NCBI RefSeq assembly: GCF_020687165.1
Contig: NZ_JAJEQC010000011.1
Length of the DNA: 64,000 nucleotides
Source of the DNA: Hominenteromicrobium mulieris
GTDB taxonomy: Bacteria; Bacillota; Clostridia; Oscillospirales; Acutalibacteraceae
Strand: one strand, 5' to 3'
Shown here piece after piece: positions 15,425 through 24,529 of this stretch. How positions within the stretch are numbered: the first letter of the stretch is position 1; every line of letters begins with the position of its first letter. Under the pieces are notes generated by a model. The model searched no databases, was not told the origin of the DNA, and saw only the letters and a list, made by a program, of their open reading frames with translations. A program made the translations under genes and the position numbers.

Positions 15425-16464
15425 TGAACGAAAAAACAAACAAAAGGGGCTTTGGCGCATGGTTCCGCGATAATTGGAAGAATAATGCGCTGTTTTCCAC
15501 AGGCATTGCACTGATTGTCATGGTTATTCTGCAGACGCTCGCGCTCGGCTTTGATTACGCAAGCTTCGGCGAATGGTTCGGCGCATGGATTAACAACTGG
15601 ATGAACATTCTCCGTAACAACTCCAGCGTCGGCATCATCGCGCTCGGCATGACGTTCGTCATTATCTCCGGCGGCATTGATCTTGCTGTCGGCTCCACGC
15701 TCGTCGCGGTCGGCGCCATTACCATGACGCTCATCGACGCCGCAAACGGCGGCTGGCTCGGCGCGATCGGCCTTACCGGCGCACCTGCGTACATAGTTGC
15801 CATTCTGATCTCCGTCGCGGCCGGCATCATTTTCGGCGGCCTCAACGGCCTCATGGTCACTGCGGGCAAGATTCCGCCGTTCATCGCAACGCTCGGTGCC
15901 ATGAAGATCCTGCGCAGCGTGACGCAGCAGTTCATGCAATCCAGTTCGCCGAAGGTTCCGACGGGTTTCCAGCAGATTGCCCGTGTGAAGGTCGGCGGCC
16001 AGATGTTCATGCCGATCCTCTATTGGCTCCTCATCGCGCTCGTGCTGTACATCGTCTCTAAGAAGACTGTGTTCGGCCGCCACGTGTTCGCGGTCGGCTC
16101 CAACGAGAAGACGTCCCGTCTTTCCGGCATCAACGTCAATCGTGTAAAGCTCGGCGTATATGCGCTGATGGGCGCGGTTGTCGCTATCGCGGCCGTATTG
16201 CAGGTCTCCCGCATCGGCGCTATGGACCCGGCAAACGCCGGTAGCGGCTATGAGCTCGATTCCATCGCGGCGGTCATCGTCGGCGGCACCAGCATGTCCG
16301 GCGGCAAAGGCTCCGTTGTGGGTACTGTATTCGGTATGCTCATCATCGCCGTTATGAACAACCTCCTCAATCTCCTCGGCGTTCCGCCGTTCCTGCGCGA
16401 AGCCTTCAAGGGCGCAATCATCATCGCCGCCGTCCTGCTCCAGCGCAAGTCTTCCGATAACTGA
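15424..16464 (+). CDS. Sugar ABC transporter permease (RbsC type)
   Basis: The membrane subunit forms the sugar channel, presumably as a homodimer because only one permease gene is present. The 346-residue product has eight to ten membrane segments and the family's conserved IALGMTFVIISGGIDLAVGS motif and late YELDSIAAVIVGGTSMSGGKGSVVGTVFG region, which contacts the ATPase. It starts within the stop codon of the ATPase gene and is followed by a strong terminator, so it is the last gene of the operon. Confidence 0.92.
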   Translation: MNEKTNKRGFGAWFRDNWKNNALFSTGIALIVMVILQTLALGFDYASFGEWFGAWINNWMNILRNNSSVGIIALGMTFVIISGGIDLAVGSTLVAVGAITMTLIDAANGGWLGAIGLTGAPAYIVAILISVAAGIIFGGLNGLMVTAGKIPPFIATLGAMKILRSVTQQFMQSSSPKVPTGFQQIARVKVGGQMFMPILYWLLIALVLYIVSKKTVFGRHVFAVGSNEKTSRLSGINVNRVKLGVYALMGAVVAIAAVLQVSRIGAMDPANAGSGYELDSIAAVIVGGTSMSGGKGSVVGTVFGMLIIAVMNNLLNLLGVPPFLREAFKGAIIIAAVLLQRKSSDN

Positions 16465-16480
16465 ACATAAACGGTATTTT

Positions 16481-16524
16481 GTAAGACCTTGTCGTAAGAA
16501 ATCGCGAAAAGGTCTTACTTTTTT
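16481..16524 (+). terminator. Terminator of the sugar ABC operon
   Basis: GTAAGACCTT and AAGGTCTTAC form a ten-pair stem around an 18-base loop, followed by TTTTTT. Confidence 0.85.
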
Positions 16525-16566
16525 GCAATAAAATAACGCGAAACAGCCCGATATTTTCAAATAGGG

Positions 16567-16595
16567 TTGATTTTTTGCGCTGTATATTCTATAAT
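16567..16595 (+). promoter_or_regulatory. Sigma-A promoter of the aldolase gene
   Basis: TTGATT, a 17-base spacer and TATAAT, 47 bases before the start codon. Confidence 0.75.
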
Positions 16596-16641
16596 ATACA
16601 AAGAAATAAAAATCCTTTCATGGATCATGGAGGCTGAATTT

Positions 16642-17505
16642 ATGTTAGTATCTGCAAAGGAAATGCTGGACAAGGCTAAGGCAGGCAAATACGCTGTCGG
16701 TCAGTTCAACATCAATAACCTCGAATGGACAAAGGCTATCCTGCTCACGGCTCAGGAGAACAACTCCCCGGTCATCCTCGGTGTTTCCGAGGGCGCAGGC
16801 AAGTACATGTGCGGCTACAACACCGTAGTTGGCATGGTAAACGGCATGCTGGAGACCCTGAAGATCACGGTTCCGGTTGCTCTGCACCTCGACCACGGCT
16901 CCTACGAAGGCGCTAAGGCTTGCATCGAAGCGGGCTTCTCTTCCATCATGTTCGACGGTTCCCACTATCCGATCGAAGAGAACATCGCAAAGACCACCGA
17001 GCTCATCGGCATCGCTCATGCAAAGGGCATCTCTGTTGAGGCTGAGGTCGGCGCAATCGGCGGCGAGGAAGACGGCGTTATCGGCGGCGGCGAAGTTGCA
17101 GACCCGAAGGAATGCAAAATGATTGCTGACCTCGGCGTCGACATGCTCGCAGCAGGCATCGGCAACATCCACGGCAAGTACCCGGCAAACTGGAAGGGCC
17201 TGAACTTCGACGTTCTCGCTGAGATTCAGAAGCTCACCGGCACTATGCCGCTCGTTCTCCATGGCGGTACGGGCATCCCGGCCGACATGATCAAGGAAGC
17301 AATCTCCCTTGGCGTTTCCAAAATCAACGTCAACACCGAGTGCCAGCTCTCCTTCGCAGATGCTACGAGAAAGTACATCGAAGCAGGCAAGGATCTCGAG
17401 GGCAAGGGCTTCGACCCGAGAAAGCTCCTCGCTCCGGGCTTTGAGGCGATTAAGGCTACCGTTAAGGAAAAGATGGAGCTCTTCGGTTCCATCGACAAGG
17501 CTTAA
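16642..17505 (+). CDS. fba: Class II fructose-1,6-bisphosphate aldolase
   Basis: The enzyme reversibly splits fructose 1,6-bisphosphate into dihydroxyacetone phosphate and glyceraldehyde 3-phosphate, using zinc. Seen are the metal-binding HLDHG (82-86), the conserved SIMFDGSHYP, EAEVGAIGGEEDG, the NIHGKYP loop with a zinc-binding histidine, and LVLHGGTGIP near 207-216. Length 287 is typical of the FbaA/GatY-like class II type. The ATG at 16642 follows GGAGGCTGAATTT. Codon use is highly biased, consistent with strong expression. The gene has its own promoter and terminator. A tagatose-bisphosphate aldolase is a less likely alternative. Confidence 0.93.
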   Translation: MLVSAKEMLDKAKAGKYAVGQFNINNLEWTKAILLTAQENNSPVILGVSEGAGKYMCGYNTVVGMVNGMLETLKITVPVALHLDHGSYEGAKACIEAGFSSIMFDGSHYPIEENIAKTTELIGIAHAKGISVEAEVGAIGGEEDGVIGGGEVADPKECKMIADLGVDMLAAGIGNIHGKYPANWKGLNFDVLAEIQKLTGTMPLVLHGGTGIPADMIKEAISLGVSKINVNTECQLSFADATRKYIEAGKDLEGKGFDPRKLLAPGFEAIKATVKEKMELFGSIDKA

Positions 17506-17525
17506 TTTCAACTTAAATCGAATTA

Positions 17526-17564
17526 CAGAGAACGCTCCTATGACTGGGGCGTTCTTTTTTTTGC
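17526..17564 (+). terminator. Terminator of the aldolase gene
   Basis: AGAACGCTCC pairs with GGGGCGTTCT (one G-T pair) and is followed by eight Ts. Confidence 0.85.
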
Positions 17565-17673
17565 CCGAATATATGCCGGAAAAGAAAAGCAAAATTTTCC
17601 TTACAACTTTATTAAAATTGCGGCCCTTGCAGCTTTCCGACAGTTTCTTCGCGCTTTCGGGTGCGTACACACC

Positions 17674-17702
17674 TTGAAAGCACAGGCAAAATGTGGTATA
17701 CT
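17674..17702 (+). promoter_or_regulatory. Sigma-A promoter of the pseudokinase-PASTA gene
   Basis: TTGAAA, a 17-base spacer and TATACT, 84 bases before the gene. Confidence 0.65.
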
Positions 17703-17785
17703 GTGTTCAGTGAAAAGAATTTTTCGGGGATGTTGTATAAAAATGCACCGCATTCCGAAGCGGAGATCGAGAGGAAGCTGAGCGC

Positions 17786-19406
17786 ATGGGAGAGAACAAA
17801 TTATATTGCATGAGATGCTTTGAAGCAATGGAGGACAGCAGCAATACCTGTCCGCACTGCGGCTGGCACAACGGCGATCAGGTGAAAAACGCGCTGCCGT
17901 ACGGTACATTGCTCGGCGAAAAATACCTTGTGGGACAGGCCGTGCACGTCAACGGCGCGGGCATTACATATGCCGCGTTGGAAGCCAAAACGGCGCAGAA
18001 GGTAGAGGTGCGTGAGTTTTATCCGCATACCATCGCTGTGCGCGGCGAGACCGGCGCGTCCGTACTGCCGGTCAGCGGGGCAGAACTCAAGTTCAGCGAC
18101 TATTTAAGCGAGTTCGAGCGCTATGCGCAGAAGCTCCTGCGTGTTTCCGATACAAAACACATTCAGCGCGCCATCGATACGTTTTCGCAGAACAACACGC
18201 AGTACATCGTGTTCTCGTTCACAGAGTCCGTTTCCCTGCGACAGTACGTGGAGGAGCACGGCGTTCTAAGCTGGGCGCAGTGCGAACAGTTCTTTTACCC
18301 GGTCATTCACACGCTCGGCGCCATTCATGCGCAGAACGTCGAGCACCTCGGCATCTCGCCGAACACGCTGCGCATCACAAAAGACGATAAAATGATCGTT
18401 ACGGGCTTTGACATACAGTCTGTGCGCCGTGCCGGCACCGACCTCATTGAGGATATTTTCCCCGGCTGCTGGGCGCTGGAGCAGTACTCCAAAACGAAAA
18501 TCTGTGATGAGGTCACGGACGTTTACGGCCTGTGCGCATCGTTGTTGTTTGCGCTCACGGGCGCCGCACCCATGGAAGCGCCGAAGCGCAAGCAGGACCC
18601 GCGCCTGATGATCTCCAAAAATATCCTAAAGCAGCTGCCGGAGCAGGTTATTCCGGCTATTGCAAACGGGCCTGCAGGTTGATCCCTCTCGCCGCACGTC
18701 AAGTTTCTCGCGCTTTTCCGCAGAGCTTGCCGCTGAGCCGACCGTTGTGGAAAAATTCGTCGAGACCGAAACGGTGCGCTCGCTGCCGAGCGGTTCCGGC
18801 CGCACGCCGAGCAAGCGTCGCGTGCCTACTTTTCTGTGGCTTGTCGCGTCATTCGTGTTTACACTCGTCGTCATCTTTGCCGTGACGAGCGTGTGGTTCA
18901 AAGACAGCCCATTCTCGCCGCAAAGCATCGTTGCGTCCATCAAAGGTCCGGGCGCTGTCGAAGAAAAGCAAACACTTGAGGTGCCGAACCTTGTCGGTAT
19001 GGATTACGACAAGCTGCTCTCCTTAACAGAAAAGGACAAAAAATATAAATTCGAGCTTGAAATTTGTGAGGAAACATTCAGCGATACATTGCCGGAGGGG
19101 CAAATCACCAGGCAATATCCGCTCGCGGGTGAGATTATTGAGGCCGGCAGCACGGTAAAGATTGCTGTATGCAAAGGCCCTCAGCTGCGTCCGCTGCCGG
19201 ATATTTCCGATATGATGGCTGACGAAGCCATGACAAAGCTGAAAGCGCTGGGCTTTGAGCCGGTGCAGGTGGCGCAGTACAGCGAAGATACAAAGATCGG
19301 CCGCGTCATCGGTTATCAGTCCGACAGCCCCGGCGATGCGCTCGCGTACGGCGCCGTTGTGGGCATCCTCGTCAGCGCGGAAAGCAGCGGGGAAGACGGC
19401 GAGTAA
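17786..19406 (+). pseudogene. Membrane pseudokinase with PASTA repeats, split by a frameshift
   Basis: The first frame (17786-18682) encodes a zinc ribbon (two CxxC-type pairs within residues 8-25) and a Ser/Thr-kinase-like domain. The second frame (to 19406) continues with the kinase tail (LQVDPSRRTSSF), a membrane segment (WLVASFVFTLVVIFAVTSVW) and two PASTA-like repeats (PNLVGMDYDKLLSL..., LPDISDMMADEAMTKL...). One extra C in the run around 18665-18672 separates the frames; removing it restores ANGLQVDPSRRT, so this is one gene with a +1 frameshift or a sequence error. Catalytic residues are lost even before the break: the HRD-like site reads HLGISPNTL, DFG reads GFD, and the VAIK lysine is Arg (VEVREFYP). 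PASTA repeats bind cell-wall muropeptides in active kinases; here a pseudokinase sensor seems likely. Confidence 0.75.
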
Positions 19407-19413
19407 AATTGGT

Positions 19414-19466
19414 TAGAAAGCAATACACCCGCAGGCGGTTCGTTCCTGCGGGTGTATTGCTTTCTA
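19414..19466. terminator. 22-base-pair perfect hairpin between convergent genes
   Basis: TAGAAAGCAATACACCCGCAGG is followed by a nine-base loop and its exact complement. It lies between the convergent PASTA and alpha-galactosidase genes and can act in both directions, although T-runs are short. Confidence 0.7.
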
Positions 19467-19495
19467 TAGAAGTATCAATGGAGGAAAACGTTGAG

Positions 19496-20818
19496 TTATT
19501 TGTACATCGCCATGTAATCGCCGTGTGCCTCGATGAGGTCGTCGCACATCTTCACGATGTCGTCGATGGAAAGCTCGGCTGCGGTGTGCGGATCCAGCAT
19601 AGCGGCGCGGTAGATATCCTCGCGCTTTCTGGTGCGGGCCGCTTCGATTGTCATCAGCTGTGCGTTGATGTTCGTCATGTTCATTGCGGCAAGCTGTACC
19701 GGCAGGCGGCCAACGTGGCACGGATTTACGCCCATCTTGTCCACAAGGCACGGTACCTCAACGCACGCATCGGCGGGCAGGTTATCGATAAGGCCGGTGT
19801 TCAGTACGTTGCCGCCGATCTTATACGGGTTGCCGGTGACCATAGCTTCCATAATGTAGGAGGCATATTCGCTGGAACGGGTGTGCTCCACTTTGCCGTC
19901 CTTCAAAATGCTTTCTTTTTCTTCCTTCCAGCCCTTGATCTGGTTGATGCAGCGGCGCGGGTATTCGTCCAGCGGAATGTTGAACTGTTCAATGAGCTCC
20001 GGGTAACGGGACTTGATGAAGAGCGGATTGTATTCCGCGTTGTGCTCGCTGGATTCGGTGCAGTAGTAGCCGAGGCGGCGAATGTACTCATAGCGCACCA
20101 TATCTTTGTGCTTTTCGGTCGCATTCTTTTCTGCGGCGCGGCGCTTAATCTCGGGGTAGAGGTCGTTGCCGTCCTTGTCTTCAATCTTCAAAAGCCAGCC
20201 CATGTGGTTGATGCCGGCGATGAGCTCGCGGCGGCCTTCAATCTTATCTTCCATACCAAGGGCTTTTAGAAGCTCCTTAGAGCAGACCTGCACGCTGTGG
20301 CAGAGGCCGACGGTCTTTACGTTCGTATAGCGCTGCATGTAGCCGGAAAGCATTGCCATCGGGTTTGTGTAATTGAGGAACCATGCGTTCGGGCAAACTT
20401 CTTCCATATCGCGGGCAAAATCTTCCAAAACAGGAATGGTGCGCAGTGCACGCATGATGCCGCCAATGCCCATCGTATCGGCAATCGTCTGGCGCAGACC
20501 GTACTTCTTCGGCACCTCGAAATCGATGATTGTGCACGGGTCGTAGAAGCCGACTTGAATGGCGTTTACGACGAAGTCCGCACCGCGCAGCGCTTCTTTG
20601 CGGTTCTCAACGCCGCAATAGGTCTTCAGTGTCGCCTTGCCGCCGTTCGTATTCTTGTTGATAGCGCTGAGAATGATGTAAGACTCTTCCAAACGCTCGG
20701 CATCGATATCATAGAGAGCGATCTCGCTCTCACACAGAGAGGGCGTGCACATGCAGTCGCCGAGCACATTGCGTGCAAAAACGGTGCTGCCCGCGCCCAT
20801 GAATGTAATTTTTGGCAT
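19496..20818 (-). CDS. melA: Alpha-galactosidase, glycoside hydrolase family 4
   Basis: GH4 enzymes cleave glycosides by an unusual oxidation-elimination route that needs NAD+ and Mn2+. The 440-residue product has the N-terminal Rossmann motif GAGSTVFARN (8-17), NYTNPM (149-154), CHSVQ (173-177; the cysteine and histidine bind the metal) and the INHMGW motif near 209. CHSVQ and the FYDPCTIIDFEVPKKYGLRQTIADT region are typical of MelA-type alpha-galactosidases rather than of the 6-phospho-glucosidase branch. The ATG follows AAGGAG. An AraC gene is divergent and probably regulates it. No galactoside transporter adjoins, though the sugar ABC operon is 3 kb away. Confidence 0.9.
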   Translation of the reverse strand: MPKITFMGAGSTVFARNVLGDCMCTPSLCESEIALYDIDAERLEESYIILSAINKNTNGGKATLKTYCGVENRKEALRGADFVVNAIQVGFYDPCTIIDFEVPKKYGLRQTIADTMGIGGIMRALRTIPVLEDFARDMEEVCPNAWFLNYTNPMAMLSGYMQRYTNVKTVGLCHSVQVCSKELLKALGMEDKIEGRRELIAGINHMGWLLKIEDKDGNDLYPEIKRRAAEKNATEKHKDMVRYEYIRRLGYYCTESSEHNAEYNPLFIKSRYPELIEQFNIPLDEYPRRCINQIKGWKEEKESILKDGKVEHTRSSEYASYIMEAMVTGNPYKIGGNVLNTGLIDNLPADACVEVPCLVDKMGVNPCHVGRLPVQLAAMNMTNINAQLMTIEAARTRKREDIYRAAMLDPHTAAELSIDDIVKMCDDLIEAHGDYMAMYK

Positions 20819-20915
20819 AATCTGTAACTCCTTCCATAAAAACGATTCTTGTATTCATTATACGGTGCATAGTGTGCAGATTCTATATTTTTTGTTTCTT
20901 TTCGTTGTGATTTTG

Positions 20916-20944
20916 TTGTATTTTGTGTTTAAGTGTGCTATACT
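20916..20944 (+). promoter_or_regulatory. Sigma-A promoter of the AraC gene
   Basis: TTGTAT, a 17-base spacer and TATACT, in the divergent region shared with melA. Confidence 0.6.
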
Positions 20945-20974
20945 GAATAGGGAATTACAAAGGTAGGGACGGGT

Positions 20975-21805
20975 ATGAACACCATAAAGCATAGAGCGGA
21001 AAATTTGAATAACGGCGGCTCTGTTACCGTGTATTACTGCGGTTACGAAAAATGTGAGGGCGGGCATTTCTGGGGTCCGGCCGTGCGCAATCAGTATTTG
21101 CTGCACTACGTCATCTCCGGCAAGGGTACGTATACCGTCGGAGAAGAAACCTACACGCTGCACGCAAACGAGTGCTTCCTCATCCGCCCGGGTGAGCGCA
21201 CATATTACATTGCCGATCGCGAAGACCCGTGGGAGTACATGTGGGTCGCATTCGACGGCTTTGATGTACTGGAGATCCTGCGCCGCACGGGCCTTGTCAG
21301 CCAATACACAACAAAGCTTGAAAACGGCGACGAGTTCATCCGCTACATGCACGAGATGATTGACGAATTCAACAAAGGCAGCTTGTTTAAAGTGATGAGC
21401 GGCTTTTACGGCGCGATGTCCGTTTTGGAGGAATCCGCACACGGCGGCGCGTACACCCGCGAGCATGAGTATGTGAATAAGGCCATCGGCTACATCAAAA
21501 GCAACTACGGCTATCCCATTCAGATCAGCGACCTCGCGCGGCATATCGGCATAGACCGCACGTATCTCTACCGCATTTTCTCTGCTTCCGAAAGCATGTC
21601 GCCGAAGCAATATTTGATGCAGGTGCGCATCAATGCGGCGAAAAAAATGCTGCTGGCGGGTACATATACTGTCAGTGAAACGGCGCTTTCCTGCGGATTT
21701 TCGGATTCCGCCTCGTTCTGCGGACGCTTTAAGCGCTGCACCGGCATGACGCCGAAAGAGTTCGTCGCGGACAGCCACAAGCAAAAATCAAGCAGCAATA
21801 CATAA
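20975..21805 (+). CDS. AraC family regulator with cupin sensor (MsmR/RafR-like)
   Basis: The N-terminal about 150 residues form a cupin-like sugar-sensing domain (HYVISGKGTYTVGEETYTLHANECFLIRPGERTYY) and the C-terminal about 100 residues are the two-helix-turn-helix AraC domain (IQISDLARHIGIDRTYLYRIF and TVSETALSCGFSDSASFCGRFKRCTGMTPKEF). The architecture is that of AraC-type activators of raffinose/melibiose genes. Divergent placement next to the alpha-galactosidase supports control of that gene by a galactoside; this is inference. The ATG lies after a weak site (GGGACGGGT). Confidence 0.9.
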   Translation: MNTIKHRAENLNNGGSVTVYYCGYEKCEGGHFWGPAVRNQYLLHYVISGKGTYTVGEETYTLHANECFLIRPGERTYYIADREDPWEYMWVAFDGFDVLEILRRTGLVSQYTTKLENGDEFIRYMHEMIDEFNKGSLFKVMSGFYGAMSVLEESAHGGAYTREHEYVNKAIGYIKSNYGYPIQISDLARHIGIDRTYLYRIFSASESMSPKQYLMQVRINAAKKMLLAGTYTVSETALSCGFSDSASFCGRFKRCTGMTPKEFVADSHKQKSSSNT

Positions 21806-21808
21806 CAA

Positions 21809-21854
21809 CAACGCTCTGTACGGCACAAAAGCCATACAGAGCGTTGCTTTTTAT
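21809..21854. terminator. Bidirectional terminator
   Basis: AACGCTCTGTA and TACAGAGCGTT pair around a 14-base loop; the plus strand continues with GCTTTTTAT. It separates the convergent AraC and prfC genes. Confidence 0.8.
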
Positions 21855-21859
21855 AAAAT

Positions 21860-23449
21860 TTAGCGGCTGAACTCGGAAAGCTCCAGGCCTTCGTTGTGCT
21901 CCAGCGCCCAGCGGATGCTCCACTCATTTGAGAAAAGCAAAAGGTAACGTCCGCGAATGTCCTGCACCTTTTTTGTGTCGGACGTGAGGTTCAGCTTTTT
22001 GAGGTCCACGTCCGGCGTGTCGATCCATCGGATGAGTGAGTACGGCAGCGTTTCCATGCGAATTTCAACGTTGTACTCGTTTTCCATGCGGTACTTGAAT
22101 ACGTCAAACTGCAGTGTACCCACAACGCCGACAATGACTTCCTCCATGCCGGAGGCGATCTCCTGGAAGATCTGAATGGCGCCTTCCTGTGCAATCTGTG
22201 TAGTGCCCTTGACGAACTGCTTGCGCTTCATCGTGTCCTTTTGCTGCACGCGGCAGAAAAACTCCGGCGCGAACGTTGGAATGCCTTCAAATTGCACTTT
22301 TTTACCCGTGCAGATCGTGTCGCCGATGGAGAAGATGCCCGGGTCGAACACACCGATGATGTCGCCCGCATACGCCTCGTCAATGATTTCGCGGCTCTGC
22401 GCCATCATCTGCTGCGGCTGCGAAAGCTTGATCTTGCGACCGCCCTGCACATGGGTGACCTCCATGCCTTTTTCAAACTTGCCGCTGCAAATGCGCATGA
22501 ATGCAATGCGGTCGCGGTGCGCCTTGTTCATGTTCGCCTGAATTTTGAAGACGAACGCAGAAAAATCCTTGCTGAACGGGTCAACCACACCCTCCGAGGT
22601 TTGGCGCGGCAGCGGGGAGGTCGTCATACGCAGAAAGCTCTCGAGAAACGGCTCCACGCCGAAGTTTGTCAAAGCGGAGCCGAAGAACACGGGGGAGAGC
22701 TTGCCATGACGCACTTTTTCAAGGTCAAATTCATAGCCCGCGCCGTCCAGAAGCTCTACGTCATCGCGCAGCGTCTGGCACAGGCTTTCGCCGAGAATGG
22801 TCTCAAGTGCCGCGTCGTTCAGATCGATCTCGTGCGCTTTGACTTCGTGTTGACCGCGCAGCTCTTTGTCTCCTTCAAACGCGAGAATTTCGGACTTTTC
22901 GCGGTCGTAAACGCCCTTGAAGTCCACACCGGAGCCAATCGGCCAGTTCATCGGGTAGGTGCCGATGCCGAGCTCTTTTTCGATCTCGTCCAAAAGATCA
23001 TACGGGCTCTGCGCGTCGCGGTCCATCTTGTTGATGAACGTGAAAATCGGAATATCGCGCATGACGCAGACCTTAAAAAGCTTTCTCGTCTGTGCCTCAA
23101 CGCCCTTTGAAGCGTCAATGACCATCACGGCGGAGTCTGCCGCCATCAGCGTGCGGTACGTGTCTTCAGAGAAGTCCTGGTGGCCCGGGGTGTCCAAAAT
23201 ATTGATGCAGTAGCCCTCATACTGGAACTGCATAACAGAAGAGGTGACGGAGATACCACGCTGCTTTTCAATTTCCATCCAGTCGGAAACGGCGTGGCGC
23301 GCATTCTTTTTGCCCTTGACCGCACCGGCCAGCTGAATGGCGCCGCCGTACAGAAGGAACTTTTCCGTCAGTGTCGTTTTACCGGCGTCCGGGTGCGAAA
23401 TAATCGCGAACGTGCGCCGTTTTTCAATCTCATTTCTAAAATCGGCCAA
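21860..23449 (-). CDS. prfC: Peptide chain release factor 3
   Basis: RF3 is a GTPase that removes RF1/RF2 from the ribosome after termination. The 529-residue product has the G1 loop SHPDAGKTTLTEK (19-31), G2 RGISVTSSVMQF, G3 DTPGHQDFSEDT, G4 NKMDRDAQSP (the KxD form) and elongation-factor-like domains II and III, ending SNEWSIRWALEHNEGLEL as in other RF3s; full length. The start is TTG at 23449, eight bases after AGAGG; no in-frame ATG is near. Its promoter is close upstream. Confidence 0.95.
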   Translation of the reverse strand: MADFRNEIEKRRTFAIISHPDAGKTTLTEKFLLYGGAIQLAGAVKGKKNARHAVSDWMEIEKQRGISVTSSVMQFQYEGYCINILDTPGHQDFSEDTYRTLMAADSAVMVIDASKGVEAQTRKLFKVCVMRDIPIFTFINKMDRDAQSPYDLLDEIEKELGIGTYPMNWPIGSGVDFKGVYDREKSEILAFEGDKELRGQHEVKAHEIDLNDAALETILGESLCQTLRDDVELLDGAGYEFDLEKVRHGKLSPVFFGSALTNFGVEPFLESFLRMTTSPLPRQTSEGVVDPFSKDFSAFVFKIQANMNKAHRDRIAFMRICSGKFEKGMEVTHVQGGRKIKLSQPQQMMAQSREIIDEAYAGDIIGVFDPGIFSIGDTICTGKKVQFEGIPTFAPEFFCRVQQKDTMKRKQFVKGTTQIAQEGAIQIFQEIASGMEEVIVGVVGTLQFDVFKYRMENEYNVEIRMETLPYSLIRWIDTPDVDLKKLNLTSDTKKVQDIRGRYLLLFSNEWSIRWALEHNEGLELSEFSR

Positions 23450-23492
23450 GATGATAACCTCTGTTTCTTCACAAATTCAAAATAACCGATTT

Positions 23493-23521
23493 ATTTTACC
23501 ACAAATGCGTGGAAAGTTCAA
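23493..23521 (-). promoter_or_regulatory. Sigma-A promoter of prfC
   Basis: On the minus strand TTGAAC (23521-23516), a 17-base spacer and TAAAAT (23498-23493). Confidence 0.7.
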
Positions 23522-23616
23522 GATTTCCGCATGATGGGAATGACAAAATATTTCGCTGTGTCGTGGTATTTTATCCGTAGAGATCACAAAATTTACGGAA
23601 AGGGCATAGGAAAACG

Positions 23617-23796
23617 ATGAAACACGGAAAGCACTATCGCGAAGAGAAAAAGACCGTCCTGACGCTTTTGGAAAAGCTGTTCGGCAGGCATGCGGAGATC
23701 GTCATGCGGTACCGTGCGTATATAACGCCGGCGCACACGCATATACATGAAGAAAAAGGCCCGTCGGTGCCCTCTTACAGGCGGCGCGTATGGTGA
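23617..23796 (+). CDS. Small protein of unknown function (59 aa)
   Basis: The frame starts at ATG 23617 after GGAAAGGGCATAGGAAAACG and ends at TGA 23796. The product is basic and histidine-rich, with an amphipathic helix-like EEKKTVLTLLEKLFGRHAEIVMRYRAY and a HTHIHE run; no signal or membrane segment is visible. It lies 30 bases before a small membrane-anchored protein gene, with which it is probably co-transcribed. I know no family for it. Confidence 0.45.
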   Translation: MKHGKHYREEKKTVLTLLEKLFGRHAEIVMRYRAYITPAHTHIHEEKGPSVPSYRRRVW

Positions 23797-23826
23797 TGCG
23801 CGCCCGGCGGCCGAGGAGGGGTGCGC

Positions 23827-24303
23827 ATGTTTTCGGTTCGGGTCCTGGCGTTCATCACGGCGTTTTTGCTGCCGGTGTTTTTCAGCGGAGACCGTTTAGA
23901 AAAGACTGTCATAGCCGAAAGCGGCGTGCCCCTCAGTCTTGTATTCAAAAACGAATGTACCGTGCCGCTTGAGTTATATCTCACGGCAGAAGAAAGCCAA
24001 GGTGAAGTAAAGCTTCTGCGTGTGCAAAATGGGCAAAGTGTGATGCTTTTCTCGGGGGACAGTGCTGCACTCGGGTTTGCCGAGATTTATATCGGTACGC
24101 TTACCGCCGAAGAGAGCATGACATTTACCGTGCAGTGCGGGGAAGGCGGAAACGCAAAGCTTCACATTCATGGCGAGAAGCAAAAGAACGCAACCGGGAA
24201 ATGGATTGTCCGTGCATCGCTCCTCTTTGGCTGGGGCGTGCTCGCCGTCGGCGGCTCGGCGCTGCTCATACGCCGCATTCAAAACCGCAGGAAAGAGCCA
24301 TAA
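23827..24303 (+). CDS. Membrane-anchored extracellular protein of unknown function
   Basis: The 158-residue product has an N-terminal hydrophobic segment (about 4-20, VRVLAFITAFLLPVFF) that can act as signal or anchor. A predicted outside beta-rich domain (about 30-115) contains SGVPLSLVFKNECTVPLELYLTAEES. A second membrane segment (about 128-147) is followed by a short basic tail RRIQNRRKEP that would face the cytoplasm. The ATG at 23827 follows GAGGAGGGG; the upstream GTG at 23821 overlaps that site. No catalytic or binding motif is visible, and it is probably an accessory surface protein. Confidence 0.6.
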   Translation: MFSVRVLAFITAFLLPVFFSGDRLEKTVIAESGVPLSLVFKNECTVPLELYLTAEESQGEVKLLRVQNGQSVMLFSGDSAALGFAEIYIGTLTAEESMTFTVQCGEGGNAKLHIHGEKQKNATGKWIVRASLLFGWGVLAVGGSALLIRRIQNRRKEP

Positions 24304-24384
24304 TAAAAACGCTGCAGGAAATGCTGAGGTTTGATAAGGCAGTATGATAAAACTTAATAAAACTAAGGCATTGCAGTGGCAGAT

Positions 24385-24420
24385 GAGGCTTTGACTGTAA
24401 AAGGTCAGAGCCTTTTTCTG
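24385..24420 (+). terminator. Terminator
   Basis: AGGCTTTGACT and AGGTCAGAGCCT pair (with G-T pairs) and are followed by TTTTTC. Confidence 0.65.
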
Positions 24421-24438
24421 TTTCTTAAATCCACACAT

Positions 24439-24467
24439 TTGTCTTTTCGTTTTGTATTCAGTATAAT
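24439..24467 (+). promoter_or_regulatory. Orphan sigma-A promoter
   Basis: TTGTCT, a 17-base spacer and TATAAT form a good promoter, but what follows on this strand is only antisense to a transposase remnant. It may have served a gene replaced by insertion sequences. Confidence 0.45.
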
Positions 24468-24529
24468 GAAGTTACCAAAGGCACCGTAAAGTAAAAATGA
24501 AAGAGCGAGGGACAAAACACAGGAAAATA

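Noticed and set aside
15235..16560. A 441-codon minus-strand open frame opposite the sugar permease
   Set aside because: It is the antisense shadow of a well-supported permease gene and contains no recognisable domain.
19410..19420. A further metal box at GGTTAGAAAG
   Set aside because: Only one half-site is present; the second CTAAC six bases on is missing, so it is part of the terminator hairpin.
22241..23110. A 289-codon plus-strand open frame opposite prfC
   Set aside because: It is a shadow of release factor 3 with no ribosome binding site.
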